Assembly (NCBI GenBank): GCA_009667805.1
Contig: CM019068.1
Coordinates: 7,993,733-8,057,732 of the forward strand
Reading direction: 5' to 3'
Length of the DNA: 64,000 nucleotides
From: Leptobrachium leishanense
Lineage: Eukaryota > Chordata > Amphibia > Anura > Megophryidae
Under the pieces are notes generated by a model. It did no database searches. It saw nothing but the letters and a program-made list of their open reading frames with translations, and was not told the DNA's origin. A program made the position numbers and the translations under genes. This document shows, piece by piece, positions 31,190 through 42,100 of this stretch (positions are counted from its first letter, which is position 1; each line of letters starts with the position of its first letter).

Positions 31190-34100
31190 TGGGAGGGCTG
31201 AGGGACTGGCAGGGAGTGATGGCTGAGAGAGATGGGGGGCTGCCTGTGGGTCATGGGAAAGCTGATGGCTGGCTGGGAGTGATGGGGAAATGATGGGCTG
31301 GCTGGGAGTAATGCAAGAACTGTCTGGGAGGAATGAGGGTGTTGGAAGAACTGGCTGGGAGTGATGGGAAAGCTAGGGGCTGGCTGGGGATGATAGGAGG
31401 GTTGGCTAAGTGTCATGGCTGATAGTGATGGGAAAGCTGAAGGACTGGCTGGGAGTGATGAGAGAGCTGGGGGCTGGCTGGGAGTGATGGGAAAGCTGAG
31501 AGACTAGCTGGGAGTCATGTGAGGGCTGCCTGGGGGTGATGCCTGGGATGATTGGAGAGCTGAGGGTCTGGCTAAGAGTGATGGTGAGCTGGTAGTGTGA
31601 TGAGCACGGCTGAATGGGAGAGCTGATAGGAGTTGGCTGGGAGTGATAGGGGAGCTGGGAGTGATGGGGAGGAGAGGGGGTTGGTTGGGAGTGATGGGAG
31701 AGGTGAGATGGCTGGCTGGGAGTGATGGGGGAGGTGAGATGGGCTGGCTGGGAGTGATGGGGTGCTGGGAGTGATAGGAGAGGGGAGAGGGGCTGGCTGA
31801 GAGTGATGGTGGAGCTGGGAGTGATGGGGAGGTGAGAGGGGCTTGTTGGTAGTGATGGGAGAGGTGAGATGGCTGTCTGGTAGTGATGGGGGAGGTGAGA
31901 TGGGCTGGCTGGGAGTGATGGGAGAGGTGAAAGGGACTGGCTGGGAGTGATGGGGAGCTGGGAGTAATGGGGAGGTGAGAGGGCTGGTTGGTAGTGATGG
32001 GGGAGGTGAGAGGGGCTGGCTGGGAGTGATGGGGAGCTGGGAGTGATGGGAGAGGTGAGGGGCTGGCTGGGAGAGGTTAGGGGGCTCACTGGGAGTGATG
32101 GGAGAGGTGAGAGGTGCAGGTTGGGAGTGATGGGGAGGAGCTGGGAAAGGTGAGGGGGCTGGGAGTGATAGGGGGCTGGGCGTGATGGGGAAGTTGGAGA
32201 GGAGAGGGGGCTGGGAGTGATGGGAGAGGGGCTGGCTGGGAGTGATGGGGGACCTGGAAGAGGTGAGGGGGCTGGGAGTGGTGAGGGGGCTGGGAGTGAT
32301 GGGGGAGCTGGGAGAGGAGAGAGGGCTTGGAGTCATGGGGAGCTGGGAAAGGTGAGGGGGCAGGGAGTGATGGGATAGGGGCTGGCTGGGAGTGATGGGG
32401 GAGCTGGGAGTGATGGGAGAGGTGAGGGGTGGCTGTGAGTGATGGGGAGGTGAGGGAGTTGGCTGGATTAATGGAAGAGGTGAGGGGGTTGGCTGTGAGT
32501 GATGGGGAGGTGAGAGGGTCTGGCTGGGAGTGATGGAAGAGGTGAGGGGTTGGCTGGGAGTGATGGGCGAGGTGAGGGGGTTGGCTGGGAGTGATGGAAG
32601 AGGTGAGGGGGTTGGCTGGGAGTGATGGGGAGGTGAGAGGGGTTGGCTGGGAGTGATGGGGAGGTGAGAGGGGTTGGCTGGGAGTGATGGGGAGGTGAGA
32701 GGGGTTGGCTGGGAGTGATGGGAGGTGAGGGGGTTGGCTGGGAGTGATGGAGGAGGTGAGGGGTTGGCTGGGAGTGATGGGGAGGTGAGGGGGTTGGCTG
32801 GGAGTGATGGAGGAGGTGAGGGGTTGGCTGGGAGATGGGGAGGTGAGGGGTTGGCTGGGAGTGATGGAGGAGGTTGGCTGGGAGTGATAGGTGAGGGGGT
32901 TGGCTGGGAGTGATGTAAGATGTGATGATGGGATTGGCAGTGAGTGATGGGGGAGGTGAGATGGGCTGGCTGGGAGTGATGGGGAGGTGAGAAGGGTTGG
33001 CTGGGAGTGATGGAGGAGGTGAGGGGGTTGGCTGGGAGTGATTGGGGAGGTGAGGGGTTGGCTGGGAGTGATGGGGAGGTGAGGACGTTGGCTGGGAGTG
33101 ATGGTGGAGGTGAGGGGGTTGGCTGGGAGTGATGGGGGAGGTGGGGGTGGCTGGGAGTGATGGGGAGGTGAGGGGTTGGCTGGAGTGATGGGGAGGTGAG
33201 AGGGGTTGGCTGGGAGTGATGGAAGAGGTGAGGGGGTTGGCTCGGAGTGATGGAAGAGGTGAGGGGGTTGGCTCAGAGTGATGGGGGAGCTGGGAGTGAT
33301 CGGGGAAGTGAGGAGGTTGGCTGGGAGTGATTGGGGAGGTGAGGGGGTTGGCTGGGAGTGATGGGGAGGTGAGGGGGTTTGCTGGGAGTGATGGGGAGGT
33401 GAGGGGGTTGGCTGGGAGTAATGGAGAGGTGAGGGAGTTGGCTGGGAGTAATGGAGAGGTGAGGGGGTGGTGGGAGTGGAATTGAGAGGGTTGGCTGGGA
33501 GTGATGGGGAATTGAGAGGGTTGGCTGGGAGTGATGGGGAAGCTGGGAGTGATGGGGAGGTTGGCTGGGAGTGATGGGGAGGTGAGGGGGCTGGCTAGGA
33601 GTGATGGGGAGGTGAGGGGGTTGGCTAGGAGTGATGTGGAGGTGAGGGGGTTTGCTGGGAGTGATGGGGAGGTGAGGGGGTTGGCTGGGAGTGATGGGGG
33701 AGGTGAGGGGTTGGCTGGGAGTGATGGGGGAGGTGAGGGTTGGCTGGGAGTGATAGAGAGGTGAGGGGGTTGGCTAGGAGTGATGAGGGGGTTGGCTGGG
33801 AGTGATGGGGAGGTGAGGGAGTTGGCTAGGAGTGATGGGGAGGTGAGGGGTGGCTGGGAGTGATGGAGAAGTGAGGGGGTTGGCTAGGAGTGATGAGGAG
33901 GTTGGCTGGGAGTAATGGGAAGGTGAGGGAGTTGGCTAGGAGTGATGGGGAGGTGAGGGGGTTGGCTGGGAGTAATGGAGAGGTGAGGGGGTTGGCTGAG
34001 AGTGATGGGGAGGTGAGGTGGTTGGCTGGGAGTGATGGGAGGTGAGGGGGTTGGCTGGGAGTGATTGGGGAGGTGAGGGGTTGGCTGAGAGTGATAGAGA

Positions 34101-35912
34101 GGTGAGGGGGTTGGCTGAGAGTGATGGAGAGGTGATGGGTTGGCTGGTAGTGAAGGGGAGGTGAAGGGGTTGGCTGGGAGTGATGGAGAGGTAAGGGGGT
34201 TGGCTGGGAGTGATGGGGAGGTGGGGGTTGGCTGGGAGTGATGGAGAGGTGAGGGGTTGGCTGGGAGTGATGGGGAGGTGATGGGTTTGCTGGGAGTGAT
34301 CGGAAGGTGAGGGTTGGCTGGGAGTGATGGGGATGTGAGGGGTTGGCTGGGAGTGATGGGGAGGTGAGGGGTTTGCTGGGAGTGATGGGGAGGTGAGGGG
34401 GTTGGCTGGGAGTGATGGGGAGGTGAGGGGGTTGGCTGGGAGTGATGGGGAGGTGAGGGGGTTGGCTGGGAGTGATGGGGGGTGAGGGGGTTGGCTGGGA
34501 GTGATGGAGAGGTGAGGGAGTTGGCTAGGAGTGATGGGGAGGTGAGGGGGTTGGCTGGGAGTGATGGGGAGGCGAGGGGGTTATGGGGAGGTGAGGGTGT
34601 TGGCTGGGAGTGATGGGGAGGCGAGGGGGTTATGGGGAGGTGAGGGTGTTGGCTGGGAGTGATGGGGAGGTGAGTGGGTTGGCTGGGAGTGATGGGGAGG
34701 TGAGGGGTTGGCTGGGAGTGATGGGGGAGGTGAGGGGTTGGCTGGGAGTGATGGGGAGGAGAGTGGGTTGGCTGGGAGTGATGGGGAGGAGAGTGGGTTG
34801 GCTGGGAGTGATGGGGAGGAGAGTGGGTTGGCTGGGAGTGATGGGGAGGTGAGAGGGGTTGGCTGGGAGTGATGGGGAGGTGAGGGGGTTGGCTGGGAGT
34901 GATGGGGAGGTGAGGGGGTTGGCTGGGAGTGATGGGGAGGTGAGGGGTTTGCTGGGAGTGATGGGGAGGTGAGGGGGTTGGCTGGGAGTGATGGGAGGTG
35001 AGGGGGTTGGCTGGGAGTGATGGGGAGGTGAGGGGGTTGGCTGGGAGTGATGGGGGAGGTGAGGGGGTTGGCTGGGAGTGATGGAGAGGTGAGGGAGTTG
35101 GCTAGAGTGATGGGGAGGTGAGGGGGTTGGCTGGGAGTGATGGGGAGGCGAGGGGGTTATGGGGAGGTGAGGGTGTTGGCTGGGAGTGATGGGGAGGCGG
35201 AGGGGGTATGGGGAGGTGAGGGTGTTGGCTGGGAGTGATGGGGGAGGTGAGTGGGTTGGCTGGGAGTGATGGGGGAGGTGAGGGGTTGGCTGGGAGTGAT
35301 GGGGGAGGTGAGGGGTTGGCTGGGAGTGATGGGGAGGAGAGTGGGTTGGCTGGGAGTGATGGGGAGGAGAGTGGGTTGGCTGGGAGTGATGGGGAGGAGA
35401 GTGGGTTGGCTGGGAGTGATGGGGGAGGTGGTGAGAGGGGTTGGCTGGGAGTGATGGGGGAGGTGTGAGGGGTTGGCTGGGAGTGATGGAGGAGGTGAGG
35501 GGGTTGGCTGGGAGTGATGGGGAGGTGAGGGTTGGCTGGGGTGATGGGGGAGGTGAAGGGGTTGGCTGGGAGTGATGGGGAGGAGAGTGGGTTGGCTGGG
35601 AGTGATGGGGAGGAGAGTGGGTTGGCTGGGAGTGATGGGGAGGTGAGGGGGTTGGCTGGGAGTGATGGGAGGTGAGGGGGTTGGCTGGGAGTGATGGGGA
35701 GTGAGGGGGTTGGCTGGGAGTGATGGGGAGTGAGGGGGTGGCTGGGAGTGATGGGGGAGGTGAGGGGGTTGGCTGGGAGTGATGGGAGGTGAGGGGGTTG
35801 GCTGGGAGTGATGGGGAGGAGAGTGGTTGGCTGGGAGTGATGGGGGAGGTGAGGGGTTGACTGGGAGTGATGGGGGAGGTGAGGGGTTGGCTGGGAGTGA
35901 TGGGGGAGCGAT
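31190..35912 (+). repeat. Large G-rich minisatellite, about 30-bp unit
   Basis: About 150 copies of a unit containing TTGGCTGGGAGTGATGGGGA followed by GGTGAGGGG. Copies from 31190 to about 32480 are strongly diverged and those from about 32500 to 35912 are more uniform, with higher-order blocks (for example around 34610-34840 and 35220-35440). Open frames on either strand are repeats of the unit. The array ends only about 170 bp before the NECAP1 start codon. Confidence 0.95.
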
Positions 35913-35929
35913 GAGGAAAGCTGAGCTGA

Positions 35930-36085
35930 TCACAAGGCGGGCTTTAGGACCCCAAAACGGGTCCTGGCGCCGCCTATGCCATCACGTGACGTCGCGGTCC
36001 CTGCCAATCTCCGCGCGGCGCTCCGGATGCAGTCTCCATAGCGACGGGCGGAAGTCGCGCGGTCCGCTGCTGCTCGGGGGGAAAG
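35930..36085 (+). promoter_or_regulatory. NECAP1: NECAP1 promoter and 5' UTR
   Basis: A short CpG-rich unique segment. Visible sites include an E-box CACGTG (35983-35988) overlapping a CRE-like TGACGTCG (35987-35994), CCAAT (36004-36008) and an ETS-type CGGAAGT (36049-36055). There is no TATA box. The start codon itself lies inside AAGATGGCGGC (36083-36093), a perfect YY1-type motif. This looks like a TATA-less housekeeping promoter. The transcription start was not determined. Confidence 0.65.
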
Positions 36086-36180
36086 ATGGCGGCGGAAGCA
36101 GAATATGAGTCTGTGCTGTGCGTGAAACCCGAGATCAGCGTCTACCGGATCCCACCCCGGGCCTCCAACCGGGGCTACAG
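36086..36180 (+). CDS. NECAP1: NECAP1 exon 1 (coding part)
   Basis: Encodes residues 1-31 plus two bases of codon 32, starting [16 protein letters not shown] and ending SNRGY. The donor is AG|GTGTGA. The ATG is the first in the unique segment and matches the family N-terminus. Confidence 0.95.
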
Positions 36181-39100
36181 GTGTGACACGCCCCGTGCGG
36201 GAAAGGAAACGAAGGACAGACTGTATGGGACAGACTGACTGACTGGTGTGTGGGGGGGACTGACTGTGATGGGGGGGACAGACTGACTCTGGGGTGGGAC
36301 AGACTGTATGGGGGGACAGACTGACTGTATGGGGGGGACAGACTGACTGTATGGGGGGAACAGACTGGGGGGGACAGACTGGTGTATGGGGGGGACAGAC
36401 AGACTGACTGTATGGGGGGGACTGACTGTAATGGGGGGGACTGACTGTATGGGGGGGACTGACGTATGTGTGGGGGGGGACAGACTGACTGATGTATGGG
36501 GGGGCTGACTGATGTATGGGGGGACTGACTGTATGGGGGGGACAGACTGATGTATGGGGGGGACAGACTGATGTATGGGGGGGACAGACTGATGTATGGG
36601 GGGACAGACTGATGTATGGGGGGGACTGACTGACTCTGTGGGTGGGACAGACTGACTCTGTGGGGGGGGGACAGACAGACTGATGTGTGGGGGGGACAGA
36701 CTGACTTGGGGGACTGACTGATGTATGGGGGGGGACTGACTGATGTATGGGGGGGACTGACTGATGTATGGGGGGGACTGACTGATGTATGGGGGGGGAC
36801 TGACTGATGTATGGGGGGGGACTGACTGATGTATGGGGGGGGACTGACTGACTGTTGGATGGGGGGGACTGACTGATGTATATGGGGGGGACTGACTGAT
36901 GTATGGGGGGACTGACTGATGTATGGGGGGGACTGACTGATGTATGGGGGGGGACTGACTGATGTATGGGGGGACAGACTGGCGGGGGACAGACTGGTGT
37001 ATGGGGGGGACAGACTGGTGTATGGGGGGGACTGACTGTGTGGGGGGGACAGACTGACTGTGTGGGGGGGACAGACTGACTGTGTGGGGGGGGGGACAGA
37101 CTGACTGTGTTGGGGGGACAGACAGACTGATGTGTGGGGGGGACAGACAGACTGATGTGTGGGGGGACAGACAGACTGATGTGTGGGGGGACAGACAGAC
37201 AGACTGGTGTGTGGGGGGGACAGACAGACTGATGTGTGGGGGGGACAGACAGACAGACTGATGTGTGGGGGGACAGACAGACAGACAGACTGATGTTGTG
37301 GGGGGACAGACAGGACAGACAGACTGATGTGTGGGGGGGGACAGACAGACAGACTGGATGTGTGGGGGGGAAGACAGACTGATGTGGGGGGGGACAGACA
37401 GACTGATGTGTGGGGGGACAGACAGACTGAGTGTGGGGGGGGACAGACAGACTGATGTGTGGTGGGACAGAGAGACTGATGTGTGGGGGGAAGAGAGACT
37501 GATGTGTGGGGGGACAGACGAGACTGATGTGTGGGGGAAGACAGACTGATGTGTGGGGGGGACAGAACAGACTGATGTTGGGGGGACAGACAGACTGATG
37601 TGTGGGGGGGGACAGACAGACTGATGTGTGGGGGGACAGACGGAGACTGATGTGTGGGGGGACAGAGAGACTGATGTGTGGGGGGACAGACAGACTGATG
37701 TTGTGGGGGGACAGACAGACTGATGTGGGGGGGGACAGACAGACTGATGTGTGGGGGGACAGACAGACTGATGTGTGGGGGGACAGACAGAACTGATGTG
37801 TGGGGGGACAGACAGAACTGTGTGGGGGGACAGAACAGACTGATGTGTGGGGGGGACAGACTGACTTGGGGGACAGACTGATGTATTTGGGGGACAGGAC
37901 TGATGTATTTGGGGGACAGACTGATGTATGGGGGGGACTGACTGACTCTGTGGGGGGGACAGACTGACTCTGTGGGGGGGGGGACAGACTGACTTGGGCG
38001 ACTGACTGTATGGGGGGGGACTGACTGAATGTATGGGGGGGACTGACTGATGTATGGGGGAGACTGATTCATGTATGGGGGGGACTGACGGTGTGGGGGG
38101 GGGACAGACAGACTGGGTGGGGGGAGGGCAGACAGACTGGTGTGGGGGGGGGGACAGACAGACTGGTGTGGGGGGGGACAGACAGACTGCGTGTGGGGGG
38201 GGACAGACAGACTGGTGTGGGGGGGACAGACTGACTTGTGGTGACTGTATTGGGGGACTGACGTATGGGGGGACTGACGTATGGGGGGACTGACTGATGA
38301 TATGGGGGGATGACTGATGTGTGGGGGGGGACAGACTGACTCTGTGGGGGGGACAGACTGACTGTGTGGGGGGACAGACTGATGTGGGGTGGGACAGACT
38401 GACTGATGTGGGGTGGGACAGACTGACTGATGTGGGGTGGGACAGACTGACTGTGTGGGGGGGGACTGACTGTGGGGGGGGACTGACTGTGGTGTGGGGG
38501 GACTGACTGGGGGAGACTGACTGTGTGGGGGGACTGACTGTGTGGGGGGGGACTGACTGTGGGGGGGGACTGACTGTGGTGTGGGGGGACTGACTGTGTG
38601 GGGGGACTGACTGTGTGGAGAGGACTGACTGTGGGGGGGACTGACTGTGTGGGGAGGTCTGACTGACTGTGTGGGGAGGTCTGACTGACTGTGTGGGGAG
38701 GTCTGACTGTGTGTGGGGAGGACTGACTGTGTGTGGGGAGGACTGACTGACTGTGTGGGGAGGACTGACTGACTGTGTGGGGAGGACTGACTGACTGTGT
38801 GTGGGGAGGACTGACTGACTGTGTGTGGGGGGACTGACTGACTGTGTGTGGGGGGACTGACTGACTGTGTGTGGGGGGACTGACTGACTGTGTGTGGGGG
38901 GGACTGACTGACTGTGTGTGGGGGGACTGACTGACTGTGTGTGGGGGGGACTGACTGACTGTGTGTGGGGGGGACTGACTGACTGTGTGTGGGGGGGACT
39001 GACTGACTGTGTGTGGGGGGGACTGACTGACTGTGGGGGGTTGGAATGAAACAAACACAATGTGCTTTAACTGCAGACTGTCAGCTTTAATTTGAGGGTA

Positions 39101-42100
39101 TGTACATCCAACTCAGGTGAACGGTGTAGGACTTACAGCAGTTTGCAGATGTGCCCCCACTTGTTAAGGGACCAAAGGTAATGGGACAATTGGCTTCTCA
39201 GCTGTTCCATGGCCAGGTGTGTGATATTCCCTCATTACCCCAATTACAATGTGCAGATAAAAGGCCCAGAGTTCATTTCAAGTGTGCTATTTGCATTTGG
39301 AATCTGTTGCTGTCAACTCTCAAGATGAGATCCAAAGAGCTGTCACTATCAGTGAAGCAAGCCATCATTAGATTGAAGAAACAAAACAAACCCATCAGAG
39401 AGATAGCAAGAACATTAGGCGTGGCCAAAACAACTGTTTGGAACATTTTCATAAAGTAGGAACGCACCGGTGAGCTCAGCAACACCGAAAGACCCGGGAG
39501 ACCACGGAAAACAACTGGTGGATGACCGAAGAATTCTTTCCCTGGTGAAGAAAACACCCTTCACAACAGTTGCCAGATCAAGAACACTCTCCAGGAGGTA
39601 GGTGTATGTGTGTCAAAGTCAACAATCAAGAAGACTTCACCAGAGTGAATACAGAGGGTTCACCACAAGATGTAAACCATTGGTGAGCCTCAAAAACAGG
39701 AAGGCCAGATTAGAGTTTGCCAAACAACACCTAACAAAGCCTTCACAGTTCTGGAACAAGATCCTATGGACAGATGAGACCAAGATCAACTTGTACCAGA
39801 GTGATGGGAAGAGAAGAGTATGGAGAAGGAAAGGAACTGCTCATGATCCTAAGCATACCACCTCATCAGTGAAGCATGGTGGTGGTAGTGTCATGGCGTG
39901 GGCATGTATGGCTGCCAATGGAACTGGTTCTCTTGTATTTATTGATGATGTGACGCTGACAAAAGCAGCAGGATGAATTCTGAAGTGTTTCGGGCAATAT
40001 TATCTGCTCACATTCAGCCAAATGCTGCAGAACTCATTGGACGGCGCTTCACAGTGCAGATGGACAATGACCCAAAGCATACTGCAAAAGCAAGCAAAGA
40101 GTTTTGAAGGACAGAAGTGGAATGTTATGCAATGGCCAAGTCAATCACCTGACCTGAATCCCATTGAGCTGCATTTCACTTGCTGAAGACAAAACTGAAG
40201 GGAAAATGCCCCAAGAACAAGCAGGAACTGAAGACAGTTGCAGTAGAGGCCTGGCAGAGCATCACCAGGGATGAAACCCAGCGTCTGGTGATGTCTATGC
40301 GTTCCAGACTTCAGGCTGTGATTGACTGCAAAGGATTTGTAACCAAGTATTAAGAAGGGAAAGTTTGATTTATGATTATTATTCTGTCCCATTACTTTTG
40401 GTCCCTTAACAAGTGGGGGCACATCTGCAAACTGCTGTAAGTCCTACACCGTTCACCTGAGTTGGATGTACATACCCTCAAATTAAAGCTGACAGTCTGC
40501 AGTTACAGCACATTGTGTTTGTTTCATTCCAACTCCATTGTGGTGGTGTATAGAGCCAAAGATGTTACAATTGTGTCCATGTCCCAATATTTCTGGACCT
40601 GATTGTATGCTGCATCAATAATAAAAACACGCACAACTTCTCCATTTTATTGTTTGGGTATGTGTAGAATGTGTAACTATACGTTGCTGTGTATTTTTTT
40701 TTTTTTTTTCGGGCTGGTGTATTTGGTTTCGGGCAGGACGTTCAGCTTTTCCGTTACCACCAGCTTTTAAAAGATGTTAAAATTATGCGCGCAAACGTTG
40801 TCCTTTAAATTTTGCCCATAGATTGTGCGTTGGTACGCGGATGGTATTACAAACGCATTTGCGCTCACTATGTTAAGTATAGGATGCGTGCAGTACATTA
40901 CGCTCGCAAAGGGTTCGCGCAGGTTCACCCGCGGTAGACATTAACGCGCATTTTTTGCGCGGACATTGTAATACGACATTCTGCGCAAAGGGTTTTTCCT
41001 CTCATTAATGCGTTTTTGCGCGAAGATTGTAATAGAGCCCATTGTGTTTTATTGAAATGTGCAAAGATCCGATGCGATTTCTCAAAATAATGCATGGATC
41101 CGGCTGGATCCGTCATTTTCTTAATGAAAAAGCGCACAGATCCACTAGATTCCAGCAATTTTTTGGGGGAAAAGTTGTGGATCCTAAAGGATATTATTGT
41201 GTTTTATTGAAATATGCAAAGATCCGATGTGATTTGTAAAAAAAAAAAAAAAACACAAAAAAGCTTGGATCTGTCGTTTTGTGATGAAAAGAGCATTGAT
41301 ACCGATTTACCCACTCTCATGGGGGGACGACAGACAGACTGATGTAGGGGGGGGGGACAGACTGTGTGGGGGGGCAGACTGCTGTATGGGGGGACAGGCA
41401 CGTGGACAGACAGGTTGGGGTACATGTGATGTCATATGGTCACACACACACACACGTTGGGGTACTGGCCATCGCCCTCTTTTTGTCCGTCGTGTACCTG
41501 ATCCTAATCCTGGAGATACATTTATATATAGATACATTCTCCTGCGATTCTATTGGTCCATCTGGGCTTTAATGGTCCCGTCTGTCCCCGGTCGCTGCGT
41601 CATTTGATGATACTCAGAGCCCGTGGGCACCATCCACCGATCCTGCTGCGTCGGTCTGTTCCCAATCTGTACTGCGCCCAGTCCGCTGCAATGACAGCCT
41701 GGCATCCAACCAGGTGCATGCCAGAGCCTCGGGCGAGGGGGGTGGGGGGGGGGGGGTGCAGGCGAGGGGGAATTGTATCACCGTAAAGGATCGTGATCCG
41801 GTTTGTTCTCTGGGTCTGAAGAGCCTAGTCGGCTCCATGTGAATCTCTCGGCCGGATCTGATCATGTGACCCTTGTTTTTGCTCCACCAGGGCTTCAGAC
41901 TGGAAGCTGGACCAGCCGGACTGGACGGGCAGAATGAGACTCACCTCCAAGGGGAAAGTGGCTTATATCAAACTGGAGGACAAAGTGTCAGGTATCCGCA
42001 GCGCCCGCCATTCACCCGGGCACAGAGAATGACCCCCTGGTCCACCCCGGGCCGGAGTATGATGTGACTGCGAGCAGACAGGGTAATCGGGGGGTTATAG

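Noticed and set aside
31084..35933. Pro/Ser/His-rich minus-strand frames and Gly-rich plus-strand frames
   Set aside because: They repeat the 30-bp array unit. Both strands are open in the same places and length changes shift the frames.
36225..39040. Strong G-quadruplex array in intron 1
   Set aside because: The G runs are long, but loops between them are mostly 10-15 bases, longer than in classic quadruplex motifs. R-loop potential is a better supported reading.
36135..39060. Minus-strand open frames of 645 and 961 codons ([13 protein letters not shown] repeats)
   Set aside because: The C-rich strand of the GGGGGGACTGACTG array lacks stop codons in most frames. It lies antisense in NECAP1 intron 1 with no evidence of a gene.
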